Part shown: positions 55,061-64,000 of the stretch, one piece after another
Layout of the letters: each line of letters begins with the position of its first letter
How positions within the stretch are numbered: the stretch's first letter is position 1
Source: Methylophilus sp. 13
GTDB lineage: Bacteria; Pseudomonadota; Gammaproteobacteria; Burkholderiales; Methylophilaceae
Length of the DNA stretch: 64,000 nt
Assembly (NCBI RefSeq): GCF_015354335.1
Contig: NZ_JADKYR010000008.1
Location: forward strand, 27,552 to 91,551
Direction of reading: 5' to 3'
Translations under genes and position numbers: made by a program
Notes under the pieces: generated by a model
Database searches by the model: none
The model's input: only the letters and a program-made list of their open reading frames with translations
Told to the model about the DNA's origin: nothing

Positions 55061-57097
55061 TTAAAAGTCAGCGCGGGCGCCCACCAATACCGCCCTCGCG
55101 CCTGACGGGGCAATATCCTTCAGAAAAGAAGCGTGCTCACGGATCTCTTCATTGAGCAGGTTATTCGCCTTGGCAAACAACTCCACGTTATACTTCACCG
55201 GCAACTTGTATGCAACCAATGCACTGACATTGGTATAGGCATCCGTTTTGAGCTCGTTTTCGGCCACGTTATTCTGCTTAAAAGCATGCAGCACATCGAG
55301 GCGAGCATTCCAGTTACCCAGGCGATAATCCAGCCCACCGCCCAAACGCAAGGGCGAGATCCTTGGCAAGTATTGATTATTACGCGTGTCTTTGGCATGC
55401 ACGTAGTCACCGCGCATTTTTAATGTCCACTCGTCGTTCAAGGCAAACTTGCCTTCTAACTCCAAGCCCTTGAACAAGGCCGGAACCGCTCTAAACTGTG
55501 CTTCAGGCAACAGCTCGCCATCCACCGGCACCTCAATGCCTGTATTAAACAAGCCGATAAAGTTTTTAAATTTGGTGGCATACGCGCCTAGCGTCACACT
55601 GTGACCACCTGACTTCCATTTGAGCTGCGCATCAATACCGTTGGAGCGCTCTTTGCTGAGGTTAGTATTACCGACCTCCACCTGCCCAGTCGCAATATGT
55701 GGTCCATTCGCATACAGTTCAAAATAGCTAGGTGCACGCTCGTTATGCGACAAGTTGGTCGTCACACTCCAGGATTCATCAATGGTGTACAGCCCCCCCA
55801 GCGCAAAGCTATTGGGGTTAAAGTGTTTGCTAAACGCCTGGGTGAATTTATCATCGACATGGGAGTCTATCGAGGTCTCGCCAAACCGCCCGCCAAAGGT
55901 GACTTTGTGTTTATCGATTGCATACTCTTCGTAGACATAAGCCCCTTGGTCCACGGTGGTGACACTAGGCACAAATGCCTCTTCGCCTAAGGCCTGAAAA
56001 CGCGTGTTCTGGAACTGATAGCCGACCACCCCATTCAAGCCTGCCAGTGGGACATGGGTGGCTTCGAGGCTACCCTGCAAACCACGGTTTTTAAAAGTGG
56101 TGCTCGGGTCGCCATTCTCCACTTCTACATGCTCATAATTGGTATAAGCCATTCTCACCTTGATTTTTTGCACAGGCCCCTTGAGTTCTCTCACCTCACC
56201 TGCCAATTCCGTACGTTTGTTTTCCATATTGATTCTGACCCCCTCTTCCGCCACGGTGCCATAGTGGTTGTTGGAGTCCGCATAGGAAATCCCCAGATAG
56301 CCTGTATCAAAGGTCCAGGAAGCACCCAATGCGCCGCCATTGGCCAGGGCAGAACTATTATTGAGCTTGTCCTTGCCGCGACTATCGCGCGCAGTACCAT
56401 CGGCCAAACTCTTGCGCTTGGAAAGCGCATAGCCAGGAATCTCAAGATTGCTGGTTTCACGGCTGTAGATATCGGCATGCAATGCAAACAGGCCATTGCC
56501 CACATCGACCACCGCAGCGCCATTGCGCGTATTGTCTGGCCCGCCAAACCTGGTTTCAGCGCGGCCGGTATAGCCATTAAGGGATTCTTTAGGGATACGG
56601 TGGTCAATGGCGTTGACGACACCGCCCATGGCACTGCCGCCATACAGCAACGCTGCCGGGCCTCGCACCACATCAATTTGCTCAATAATCAATGGATCCA
56701 CGCCCACTGCATGGTCAAAACTCAGTGACGAGGCATCCAGAATGCCGACACCGTTTTGCATGATACGCACACGCTCGCCGTCCAGGCCACGGATAATCGG
56801 ACGCGAAGCATTTGGACCAAACTGCGTGGCCGTCACGCCCGGAATGCCATTCAGGGTTTCGCCCAGAGTCCCCTGACGACGCAAACTGAGCTCACGTCCG
56901 CCCAATACCGAGACCGGCACCACCATATCATCAGATGCCACGCCCAGGGGATTCCCCGTGACAGGCACATTATCAATATCAAGGGTTTTCGCGTCTTCTG
57001 CCGAGACCAGCATGGGCGAGCTCAACGCCGCCATCAATGCCAGCCATAATGATTTTTGCTGCCCACGTGCAGACATCCTCTTTTGTAACATTTTCAT
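55061..57097 (-). CDS. TonB-dependent receptor, ZnuD-like
   Basis: 678-residue outer-membrane receptor. Signal peptide to about residue 33 (LVSAED); plug with LGETLNGIPGVTATQFGPNASRPIIRGLDGERVRIMQNG; barrel ending in ADF. It resembles the ZnuD group (ERAPSYFELYANGPHIATGQVEVGN), which imports zinc, but the long His-rich loop of meningococcal ZnuD is not evident. A small membrane protein gene lies 94 bp upstream in the same direction. Confidence 0.82.
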   Translation of the reverse strand: MKMLQKRMSARGQQKSLWLALMAALSSPMLVSAEDAKTLDIDNVPVTGNPLGVASDDMVVPVSVLGGRELSLRRQGTLGETLNGIPGVTATQFGPNASRPIIRGLDGERVRIMQNGVGILDASSLSFDHAVGVDPLIIEQIDVVRGPAALLYGGSAMGGVVNAIDHRIPKESLNGYTGRAETRFGGPDNTRNGAAVVDVGNGLFALHADIYSRETSNLEIPGYALSKRKSLADGTARDSRGKDKLNNSSALANGGALGASWTFDTGYLGISYADSNNHYGTVAEEGVRINMENKRTELAGEVRELKGPVQKIKVRMAYTNYEHVEVENGDPSTTFKNRGLQGSLEATHVPLAGLNGVVGYQFQNTRFQALGEEAFVPSVTTVDQGAYVYEEYAIDKHKVTFGGRFGETSIDSHVDDKFTQAFSKHFNPNSFALGGLYTIDESWSVTTNLSHNERAPSYFELYANGPHIATGQVEVGNTNLSKERSNGIDAQLKWKSGGHSVTLGAYATKFKNFIGLFNTGIEVPVDGELLPEAQFRAVPALFKGLELEGKFALNDEWTLKMRGDYVHAKDTRNNQYLPRISPLRLGGGLDYRLGNWNARLDVLHAFKQNNVAENELKTDAYTNVSALVAYKLPVKYNVELFAKANNLLNEEIREHASFLKDIAPSGARAVLVGARADF

Positions 57098-57191
57098 TGT
57101 TTTTTCCAGACAAGGTCAGGCAGTGCTGTGCGCACTGCATAAATAGCTCACTCCAGCCGCAAGCGCGACCTGGAGAATGTATCGTCAAGGG

Positions 57192-57500
57192 TTAAACAAT
57201 GGCAGGAGGGGCGCGTGCGGCATAGGCCGCGAGCGTTGGGCGCTGTATGGCAATCGCCAGGGCGCTGATGACAGCAAGATAGCTAAGCTCTGGCAAGCTC
57301 CATTGCTGGGCCTGCGTCATCACCCCGACGAGATGCGCGTAGGCGACACAGAGCCTGCATTGGTCTTTGCTTTGATGTTTGTCAGATTGCGAGTGTTGCG
57401 TCAGCTCTTTGAGATGGGTAATTTCATGTGTGACAAGGCCTGTCTGCGTGATCGCAAACAACACTGCCAATAGAAAATACACATAAAAGCGCTTTAACAT
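57192..57500 (-). CDS. Small membrane protein with His/Cys motif (DUF2946-like)
   Basis: 102 residues. A hydrophobic N-terminal segment (about 5-25) and a second near 70-88 flank a hydrophilic loop HEITHLKELTQHSQSDKHQSKDQCRLC with several His and two Cys, a possible metal site. Such small proteins often precede metal-linked TonB receptors, as here. It probably forms an operon with the ZnuD-like receptor. Function unknown. Confidence 0.65.
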   Translation of the reverse strand: MLKRFYVYFLLAVLFAITQTGLVTHEITHLKELTQHSQSDKHQSKDQCRLCVAYAHLVGVMTQAQQWSLPELSYLAVISALAIAIQRPTLAAYAARAPPAIV

Positions 57501-57517
57501 GTTGAATATACTAACAT
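57499..57517 (-). promoter_or_regulatory. Possible metal-regulator palindrome at the small gene start
   Basis: ATGTT-N9-AACAT overlaps the start codon of the gene at 57500. It is vaguely like Zur sites (ATGTTATA-N-TATAACAT) but 2 bp longer and imperfect inside, so this is only a hint. Confidence 0.25.
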
Positions 57518-57597
57518 AAATTCCTACACACAGAATGCAACTCTATTGCATTTTTATGCAAAAGCCATGCGTTTTAGCGAGACGAGCAAGTGAAAAA

Positions 57598-58497
57598 CTA
57601 GAGATTAACGACGCGTTTGGGGGCAATACGGCCATCGCGCTGCTGCTGGCCGACCCCAAGAAATAAACCGGAAGCACTGTAAATACGCAAATCGCCCGCT
57701 GGGATAACGCCAGCCAGCCAGACTGGATTGCCTTGTTTGAAATAATAGGCGGCATCCTCATGCAGCTCGACTTTAGGCAGGATTTGAATGGCACTATCGA
57801 CAGGCAGCAGCAACGCATCGCGCTGCTCAATAGACATCTGCTCCAGAGCTTCTATCGTCACGGTCTCGGCGATTTGATAAGTGGCGGTTGCCGTACGGCG
57901 TAAAGCTGTGAGGTGCGCACCCACATTGAGTGCTTTACCAATATCCTCGCCTAAGGTACGGATATAAGTGCCTTTGCTACAACAGACTTCGATTTCTGCA
58001 CTATTCTCAGCACAGGCCAAGACACGCAATGCATGAATGGTTACCTGACGCGGTGCACGTTCTAGCTCGACACCATTACGCGCGTATTCATACAAAGGCT
58101 TACCGTTTACCTTGAGCGCAGAATACATGGGAGGCACTTGTGTAATTGGCCCCATAAACTGCGGCAACACGCGCTCAATCTCTGCACGCGACACCTGGCA
58201 AGCCACCTCACTGACGACGTCTCCTTCTTTGTCTCCGGTAGTGGTGGTCACACCAAACTTGACGGTCGCCACATAGGTTTTGTTTTCATCCGTCAGGTGT
58301 TGTGCAAATTTGGTGGCTTCGCCCAAACAGATCGGCAACACGCCAGTTGCAAGAGGATCCAAGGTCCCGGTATGTCCGGCTTTTTGGGCCTGATATAACC
58401 ATTTGACCTTTTGCAGGGCCTGATTGGATGAAAAGCCATAGGGCTTGTCCAGCAACAACACGCCACTGACGGCACGTTTAATGCGTTTGGTTTGCAT
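57598..58497 (-). CDS. truB: tRNA pseudouridine(55) synthase
   Basis: Makes pseudouridine 55 in the T-loop of tRNAs. Catalytic Asp47 in GHTGTLDPLATGVLP; the N-terminus VLLLDKPYGFSSN is standard. Length 299. Last gene of rimP-nusA-infB-rbfA-truB, 20 bp after rbfA. Confidence 0.96.
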   Translation of the reverse strand: MQTKRIKRAVSGVLLLDKPYGFSSNQALQKVKWLYQAQKAGHTGTLDPLATGVLPICLGEATKFAQHLTDENKTYVATVKFGVTTTTGDKEGDVVSEVACQVSRAEIERVLPQFMGPITQVPPMYSALKVNGKPLYEYARNGVELERAPRQVTIHALRVLACAENSAEIEVCCSKGTYIRTLGEDIGKALNVGAHLTALRRTATATYQIAETVTIEALEQMSIEQRDALLLPVDSAIQILPKVELHEDAAYYFKQGNPVWLAGVIPAGDLRIYSASGLFLGVGQQQRDGRIAPKRVVNL

Positions 58498-58517
58498 AGC
58501 GCGAAAGGAGGTGAAAA

Positions 58518-58874
58518 TTATTCTTGCGGAGGGGTATCAGACAAAGCGTCGCTGATCAGCTTGTCCATGTGCATCCCACGATCTATGGATTCATCATAGA
58601 CAAAATGCAACTGCGGGACAGTACGGATCATCATGCGCTTGCCCAGCTGCGTACGCAAAAAGCCGGCGGCTTTCTCCAGGCCGGCTTGCAGGCCTTTGCT
58701 ATTCTTCTGCGCGGTGTAAAAGACCTTGGCATGTGCCATATCACCCGCCACCTCAACCCCGGTCAAGGTGACCATCTGCACACGCGGGTCCTTGATCTCA
58801 AACATGAGCAAATCCGCCAGTTCACGGCGCATTTGCTCAGAGATGCGGTCATTTCTTGAAAATGCTTTAGCCAT
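58518..58874 (-). CDS. rbfA: Ribosome-binding factor A
   Basis: 118-residue KH-like protein that matures the 16S rRNA 5' end and supports growth in the cold. Its start overlaps the infB stop by 1 bp. Typical sequence: RISEQMRRELADLLMFEIKDPRV. Confidence 0.95.
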   Translation of the reverse strand: MAKAFSRNDRISEQMRRELADLLMFEIKDPRVQMVTLTGVEVAGDMAHAKVFYTAQKNSKGLQAGLEKAAGFLRTQLGKRMMIRTVPQLHFVYDESIDRGMHMDKLISDALSDTPPQE

Positions 58875-61582
58875 TAGAGTGTTCTGGCCACTTCAACGAC
58901 TTCATAAACTTCAAGAATATCGCCGACTTCAATCTCATTGTAGTTCTTGAGAGACAAGCCGCACTCAAAGTTATTTTTAACTTCTTTAACGTCATCTTTG
59001 AAGCGCTTGAGGGAGTCGAGCTCACCCGTATGGATAATGACATTGTTACGCAGCAAACGGACTTTGGAGTTACGTTTAACCACGCCATCCTGTACATAAC
59101 AACCGGCCACTGCACCCACTTTGGAGATCCGGTATACCTCGCGGATTTCTACCGTACCAATCATTTGCTCTTTCTGCTCTGGTGCAAGCATGCCACCCAA
59201 CGCCGCTTTGATCTCGTCCACAGCTTCGTAAATGATGTTGTAGTAACGCAGGTCGACATCCAGATTCTCAACCAGCTTACGTGCGCCGGCATCTGCCCGG
59301 ACGTTAAAGCCGATCAGTACCGCACTTGAAGCGGCGGCCAGGTTCACATCAGACTCACTGATGGCACCCACGCCGGTGTGAATAATATTCACACGTACTT
59401 CGCTGGTAGACAGTTTTTGCAGGCTGGTGGTCAAGGCTTCGTAAGAGCCCTGTACATCTGATTTGATAATCAGGTTCAGGGTTTGTACTTCGCCTTCAGC
59501 CATCTGCTCAAACATGTTTTCAAGTTTGGCCGCCTGCTGCTTGGCCAGTTTCACATCGCGGAACTTGCCCTGACGGAACAAGGCAATTTCACGCGCCTTG
59601 CGCTCGTCGTTCAAGACGATGGTTTCTTCACCAGCACTTGGCACATCAGACAAGCCCAGAACTTCTACCGGAATAGACGGGCCGGCTTCTTTAATGTCGT
59701 TGCCATTCTCGTCAAGCATGGCACGCACACGGCCATAAGCCGTACCTGCCAGCAGCATATCGCCGCGGCGCAGGATACCTGACTGCACCAGAACGGTAGA
59801 CACCGGACCACGTCCTTTGTCCAGACGACCTTCAATGACCAGGCCTTTGGCTGGCGTATTGAGCGGGGCTTTCAACTCAAGCACTTCCGCTTGCAGCAAC
59901 ACGGCTTCCAACAACTCATCAATGCCTTTACCGGTTTTGGCAGACACTTCACGGAACATGGTATCGCCACCGTACTCTTCTGGCACCACCTCATGTGAGA
60001 TCAGCTCGCTTTTCACGCGCTCTGGCTGGGCTTCCGGTTTATCAATCTTGTTAATCGCCACCACGATAGGCACATTACCTGCCTTGGCATGGTGTATCGC
60101 TTCAATCGTTTGTGGCATCACGCCATCATCAGCCGATACCACCAGAATCACGATATCGGTCGCCTTCGCACCACGGGCACGCATAGCGGTAAAAGCCTCG
60201 TGGCCAGGGGTATCCAGGAAGGTCACCATGCCGCGTGGCGTTTCCACGTGGTAAGCACCGATATGCTGGGTAATGCCGCCTGCTTCACCTGAAGCCACGC
60301 GACTGCGGCGGATATAGTCCAGCAAGGAGGTTTTACCATGGTCAACGTGACCCATGACCGTGACCACCGGTGGACGTGATTCCAGAATCGCTTCAACGCC
60401 TTCGGTTTCCTCCAGGAAGCTTTCAGGATCATTCGCAGCCGCGGCTTGCGCTTTGTGACCCATTTCTTCGACCAGAATAATCGCAGTGTCTTGATCCAGC
60501 ACCTGGTTGATGGTCACCATCATGCCCATTTTCATTAAGGCCTTGATCACTTCCGCCGCTTTGACAGACATTTTGTGCGCCAAATCCGCAACCGAAATGG
60601 TCTCCGGCACCATCACCTCTTTGATGATAGGTTCGGTTGGTGCATTAAAGGCGTGCTGATCATCTTTATTGGATTTGTGATGCTTGCCCTTAGGGGTGCG
60701 CCAGCCTTGAGCGCCGCCAGCAGGTGCATCACCACGGGTTTTAATGCCGCGTTTTTTGTTCTCGTTTTCATTCCAGTCGCGGTTGTCGGTCTTGGCTTTT
60801 TTATCTTTATTTTCTGGCTTGTCTGTTGCTTTGGCAGCGGGCTTGTGTAGCGTCCCTTCAGACAACTTGGTGGCTGCGGGTTTATTCTTCGCAGCCTCGG
60901 CCTCTGCCTGGCGCTTGGCTTCCTCTTCTGCGCGACGTTGTGTCAACGCTTGCTTGCGCTTGATATCTTCTGCCTGCAAGGCAGCCAGCTTGGCCGCACG
61001 CGAAGCTTCTTGTTCACGTAAGGCAATCTCCTGCGCCGACAGAACCACGCCTTTTTTCACAGGGGCTGGGGCTTCTACGACTGGTGTAAGTGCTGGTGCC
61101 TCAACTACTGGCTCAGGTTCTGGCTCTGGCTCAGGTTCAGCCACGACCTCAACGATCTCTTCGATCACAGGTTCTTCCACCACGACCGGCTCAACCTCTA
61201 CGGGCAAGCTCTCCAGAACTTCTGCTGGTACTGGCTCGGCTTCATCATAAGCAGCGGCATCCACAGGCGGCTCATAGCCCAGCTCAGGGCGCTCCAGCAC
61301 GCGTTTTTTACGCACTTCCACCTGAATCGTACGGGCTTTACCTGAGCTATCCAGCTTTTTGATTTCGGTGTTCTGCTTACGGGTCAGTGTGATCTTGTTT
61401 TTAGGCGCGTTACCTGCCCCATGCTCTTTACGCAAGTAATCCAGCAAGGCAGCCTTGTCACCCTCTTCCAGGAAATCATCCACAGACGTTTTATGAACGC
61501 CTGCGCTTTTCAGTTGCTCGATAAGAAGAGTCGTTGGAAGACCCAGCTCGGCGGCAAATTGTGCGACGGTTGAAAGTGCCAT
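58874..61582 (-). CDS. infB: Translation initiation factor IF-2
   Basis: 902-residue GTPase that brings initiator tRNA to the 30S subunit. N-terminal IF2N domain ([16 protein letters not shown]), then a long variable linker rich in Glu/Pro and Ala/Lys (about 110-330) with an EPEPEPEPE run, then the G domain with GHVDHGKTS near residue 405, DTPGHEAF and NKID, followed by domains II-IV. Similar in length to E. coli IF2 (890). Part of the nusA operon. Confidence 0.97.
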   Translation of the reverse strand: MALSTVAQFAAELGLPTTLLIEQLKSAGVHKTSVDDFLEEGDKAALLDYLRKEHGAGNAPKNKITLTRKQNTEIKKLDSSGKARTIQVEVRKKRVLERPELGYEPPVDAAAYDEAEPVPAEVLESLPVEVEPVVVEEPVIEEIVEVVAEPEPEPEPEPVVEAPALTPVVEAPAPVKKGVVLSAQEIALREQEASRAAKLAALQAEDIKRKQALTQRRAEEEAKRQAEAEAAKNKPAATKLSEGTLHKPAAKATDKPENKDKKAKTDNRDWNENENKKRGIKTRGDAPAGGAQGWRTPKGKHHKSNKDDQHAFNAPTEPIIKEVMVPETISVADLAHKMSVKAAEVIKALMKMGMMVTINQVLDQDTAIILVEEMGHKAQAAAANDPESFLEETEGVEAILESRPPVVTVMGHVDHGKTSLLDYIRRSRVASGEAGGITQHIGAYHVETPRGMVTFLDTPGHEAFTAMRARGAKATDIVILVVSADDGVMPQTIEAIHHAKAGNVPIVVAINKIDKPEAQPERVKSELISHEVVPEEYGGDTMFREVSAKTGKGIDELLEAVLLQAEVLELKAPLNTPAKGLVIEGRLDKGRGPVSTVLVQSGILRRGDMLLAGTAYGRVRAMLDENGNDIKEAGPSIPVEVLGLSDVPSAGEETIVLNDERKAREIALFRQGKFRDVKLAKQQAAKLENMFEQMAEGEVQTLNLIIKSDVQGSYEALTTSLQKLSTSEVRVNIIHTGVGAISESDVNLAAASSAVLIGFNVRADAGARKLVENLDVDLRYYNIIYEAVDEIKAALGGMLAPEQKEQMIGTVEIREVYRISKVGAVAGCYVQDGVVKRNSKVRLLRNNVIIHTGELDSLKRFKDDVKEVKNNFECGLSLKNYNEIEVGDILEVYEVVEVARTL

Positions 61583-61666
61583 GTACTGCTCCAGTTCAAT
61601 TACTTTATTTTTTAATTAAGAGGTATGCATGATGTTTTAAACGCATAGGTTATTTAAAACGCCTGG

Positions 61667-63133
61667 TTACTTAAACCAGGGTGCTCGCGCCGTCATAATC
61701 AATGACTTCGCACGCTCTTCATCTATTCCGGTCAACTCAACCAGCTCATCGACTGCCAGTTCGGCCAGATCTTCGCTGGTATGAATCTCGCTGGCTGCCA
61801 GTTTATGGGCAGTGTCTGCATCCATACCGTCCAGCGTCATCAGGTCGTTGGTGTCTTCTTCAACTTTTTCTTCTTTGGCAATCGCCTCGGTTAACAAGGC
61901 AGCACGTGCGCGTGAACGTAACTCATTGATCGTGTCTTCATCAAAGGCCTCGATTTCAGCCATCTCTGCCAAAGGCACGTAGGCAATCTCTTCGAGTGTG
62001 CTAAAGCCTTCCTGCACCAGGATATCCGCCACTTCTTCGTCCACATCCAGCTTCTCGATAAACAATTGGCTGATTTTGGCATACTCGTCCTGACTCTTCT
62101 GCGCAGCCGCTTCTTCGGTCAGGATATTCAGGTTCCAGCCAGTCAGTTCCGACGCCAGACGCACGTTTTGACCGTTGCGCCCAATCGCTACCGCCAATTG
62201 CTCTTCGTTCACCACCACATCCATGCTGTGTGCATCTTCATCGACCACAATCGACGTCACTTCAGCTGGCGCCAAGGCATTAATGACAAACTGTGCCGGA
62301 TCCATGCTCCACAATACGATATCCACGCGCTCGCCACCGAGCTCAGAAGTCACCGCTTGTACACGGGAGCCACGCATGCCCACGCAAGTCCCCACAGGAT
62401 CCAGGCGCTGGTCATTGGTTTTAACCGCAATTTTGGAACGCAAGCCAGGATCACGCGCCGCAGAACGAATCTCCAGCAGGCCTTCTTCGATTTCAGGCAC
62501 TTCCAGCTCAAACAAACGCTTGAGGAACTCGGGAGCGACACGCGACAGGATCAGTTGCGGCCCACGGCCACCACGGTCCACGCGTGACAGATAAGCACGC
62601 ACACGGTCACCCACGCGCAGGTTTTCTTTTTGAATCATGGCTTCACGTGGTAGCAGGCACTCAATACGGCCCACTTCAATAATCGCATTGCCTTTTTCCA
62701 TCCGCTTGATCACGCCAGTGACCAGGCTTTCGCCACGCGCCAAAAAGTCCTGGATCATTTGCTCACGTTCAGCTTCGCGCACCTTCTGCAAAATCACCTG
62801 TTTGGCTGCCTGTGCGCCAATGCGGCCAAACGAGATCGATTCTAATGGCTCTTCGTAATAGTCGCCAATTTGTCTGCCAGCAGCACGTTCGTCTTCTTCA
62901 TCAAACTGGTAAGCCGAGCTTTCCAGCAGGTCATATTCTACATATTGCCAGCGTCTAAAGGTTTTGTAATCTCCGGTTTCACGGTCAATTTCGACACGAA
63001 TATCAGCGCCTTCTTCATGGTTCTTTTTCGTCGCCGAAGCCAATGCCAGTTCCAGGGCAGTAAAGATTACCTCTTTATCCACGTTTTTTTCATGGGCCAG
63101 GGCATCAACCAACAACAATAATTCACGACTCAT
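61667..63133 (-). CDS. nusA: Transcription termination/antitermination factor NusA
   Basis: RNA polymerase-binding factor. N-terminal polymerase-binding domain, S1 domain ([22 protein letters not shown]), two KH domains ([27 protein letters not shown]) and two C-terminal acidic repeats. ATG 63133 gives 488 residues with GGAG 7 bp upstream; an ATG four codons earlier (63145) has no such site. Lies between rimP and infB. Confidence 0.96.
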   Translation of the reverse strand: MSRELLLLVDALAHEKNVDKEVIFTALELALASATKKNHEEGADIRVEIDRETGDYKTFRRWQYVEYDLLESSAYQFDEEDERAAGRQIGDYYEEPLESISFGRIGAQAAKQVILQKVREAEREQMIQDFLARGESLVTGVIKRMEKGNAIIEVGRIECLLPREAMIQKENLRVGDRVRAYLSRVDRGGRGPQLILSRVAPEFLKRLFELEVPEIEEGLLEIRSAARDPGLRSKIAVKTNDQRLDPVGTCVGMRGSRVQAVTSELGGERVDIVLWSMDPAQFVINALAPAEVTSIVVDEDAHSMDVVVNEEQLAVAIGRNGQNVRLASELTGWNLNILTEEAAAQKSQDEYAKISQLFIEKLDVDEEVADILVQEGFSTLEEIAYVPLAEMAEIEAFDEDTINELRSRARAALLTEAIAKEEKVEEDTNDLMTLDGMDADTAHKLAASEIHTSEDLAELAVDELVELTGIDEERAKSLIMTARAPWFK

Positions 63134-63172
63134 CGTAATCTCCAACTCACCGTACGGATTAGCTAAAACAAA

Positions 63173-63661
63173 TTAATCAAAAACTGGGCTCAATCGAGCC
63201 TTATCTATATTATCCAGCGACAATCTATAAACCCAGCCATCGCACTCAATCAACACTTTCCCCTCGTCAACGCCTTGCAACTGTCCCAAAAAAGTCTTTC
63301 TGGGCAATGTGGTTGGAGTTGCTTTAGGGCCATCATCCGGAATTCCCACTCGCAATTTGATTTGTGCACGCTCACCAGTAAAACGCATAAAATCACGTTC
63401 CTTGCGCAACACACGATCCAGACCGGCAGAAGAGACTTCCAGGCGGTCATAATCAATATCCAGTTCTACCGTCAGCACGTTGCCAAGCTGGTTGCTCACC
63501 AGAACACAATCATCAATCGTAACGCTGTCCTTATTGTCTTTGGGTGTCAGCTTGTCGATGAACACGCGCAATAACTTGCCACGATTGGCTGCCTCAAAAT
63601 CAACCAGCTCGTATCCTAACTGCGTGACTGTCTTTTCAACTACCGAATGCAAATTTTGCAT
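63173..63661 (-). CDS. rimP: Ribosome maturation factor RimP
   Basis: 162-residue protein needed for 30S assembly. Typical sequence: GYELVDFEAANRGKLLRVFIDK, and VSSAGLDRVLRKERDF in place of the usual VSSPGxDRxL. ATG 63661 follows AAGGG by 5 bp; a GTG two codons upstream is possible. First gene of the operon rimP-nusA-infB-rbfA-truB. Confidence 0.95.
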   Translation of the reverse strand: MQNLHSVVEKTVTQLGYELVDFEAANRGKLLRVFIDKLTPKDNKDSVTIDDCVLVSNQLGNVLTVELDIDYDRLEVSSAGLDRVLRKERDFMRFTGERAQIKLRVGIPDDGPKATPTTLPRKTFLGQLQGVDEGKVLIECDGWVYRLSLDNIDKARLSPVFD

Positions 63662-63689
63662 ACGCACCCTTAATTCAAAACGTTACGTC

Positions 63690-63757
63690 CAAAAACAAAA
63701 AATGGGCGTAACGCCCATCTATCGTTTTGATTATACCAAAATTCCTTTTAAATTCAA
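63690..63757 (-). promoter_or_regulatory. Promoter and promoter-proximal hairpin of the rimP-nusA operon
   Basis: On the minus strand TTGAAT (63752-63757), 16 bp and TATAAT (63730-63735) form a good promoter. About 5 bp after the expected start point lies ATGGGCG-TTA-CGCCCAT (63702-63718), followed by TTTTTTG and more T (63690-63701), the form of an intrinsic terminator. It may work as an attenuator controlling the operon, or end a transcript coming from beyond the window. Confidence 0.6.
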
Positions 63758-64000
63758 AGTAACAGATGGCGCAATGGCAGGGTCGGGCGGGTTTTGTTTG
63801 ACGTCTACGGCCTGTAGTAGCCCGAACGGGTCAATGACATACGCCTGTGTATTTTTTAAGATGTGTGTAAAAGAGGGAGAAGCAACAGATCAACAACCGC
63901 TTGAGCGGTGTCAATTATATTTCACGCTGCAGTGCAGCGCTTAAGTTTTCATGGCAGTCTATTTTGAGTTGATCTTAATAGACACTTCAACCCGGTGCTT
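63758..64000. other. Right-hand edge without a recognisable gene
   Basis: No gene with start and family similarity is seen. Short inverted repeats CCGCT-TG-AGCGG (63898-63909) and CGCTGCA-G-TGCAGCG (63925-63939) are present. A minus-strand frame of about 54 codons, ending at a TAA inside the rimP -10 region, has no start codon; it could be the end of a decayed gene. Confidence 0.4.

Noticed and set aside
57547..57560. TGCATTTTTATGCA between truB and the small membrane protein gene
   Set aside because: Has six, not five, bases between the TGCA units and no partner box.
60744..61250. Long open frame opposite infB (168 codons, Ser/Thr/Gly-rich)
   Set aside because: Mirror of the Glu/Pro/Ala-rich IF-2 linker; no start context or family similarity.
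63648..63660. A further TGCA-N5-TGCA sequence (TGCAAATTTTGCA)
   Set aside because: Single copy, without the 41-bp partner or TTTTGATTA, and located over the rimP start codon; likely chance.
1..64000. CRISPR arrays, insertion sequences, prophage
   Set aside because: No regularly spaced repeats, transposase, integrase or phage structural genes seen.

Overview
The window is a typical chromosome segment of a free-living Gram-negative betaproteobacterium. The gene set and protein sequences point to a methylotroph of the Methylophilaceae (Methylophilus or a close relative). This is inferred from the protein sequences, from a secreted metallo-beta-lactamase-fold hydrolase and a YVTN beta-propeller lipoprotein of kinds often found with PQQ-dependent catabolism, and from the absence of any phage or plasmid backbone. 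No CRISPR array, insertion sequence, rRNA or integrase was seen.

Layout. 1-7.6 kb: glutamate synthase (gltB, gltD) and hemE. 7.6-11.2 kb: an ArnT/PMT-type lipid-linked sugar transferase, cytochrome b561 and a secreted metallo-hydrolase. 11.2-15.4 kb: creB-creC-creD with an M23 peptidase, and a perfect cre tag before creD. 15.4-19.0 kb, minus strand: a compact four-gene operon (T_hemolysin-family protein, AMP-dependent acyl ligase, haem-oxygenase-like diiron oxidase, SDR) that looks like a small lipid or metabolite pathway. 19.4-21.8 kb: a PAP2 phosphatase and a phosphoethanolamine transferase. 21.8-26.4 kb: a PstS-like periplasmic protein and a porin divergent from an NtrC-type two-component pair. 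26.5-29.1 kb: DODA dioxygenase, two DoxX paralogues and a LysR regulator. 29.3-36.5 kb: TetR, an RND efflux pair, a Pcm-like protein and TolC. 36.5-40.7 kb: isochorismatase hydrolase, a Fic protein with a cluster of inverted repeats at its start, a frameshifted csaA, and an AT-rich two-gene island of unknown function. 40.8-43.3 kb: a TonB receptor and nikR with a NikR-like operator at the receptor start codon. 43.4-54.9 kb: housekeeping genes (pnp, rpsO, a PfkB kinase, chrA, tRNA-Phe, a rhodanese, tusA, a probable structured RNA, a beta-propeller lipoprotein, ilvA, rpiA, phoU, yggX, dgkA). 55-57.5 kb: a ZnuD-like TonB receptor and a small membrane protein. 57.6-63.7 kb: rimP-nusA-infB-rbfA-truB, whose leader carries a terminator-like hairpin just after the promoter.

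How the parts fit. Several loci concern the envelope: lipid A decoration (ArnT-like transferase, PAP2, EptA), CreBCD with a cell-wall peptidase, efflux and TolC. Four TGCA-N5-TGCA boxes, arranged as two pairs each with exactly 41 bp between copies, sit upstream of the ArnT-like gene and of the diiron-oxidase operon. They suggest a shared regulator not recognised here. The best candidates for undescribed biology are this paired-box promoter with its four-gene operon, the AT-rich membrane/soluble gene pair at 38.7-40.7 kb, and the self-embedded operators at fic and at the nickel receptor.
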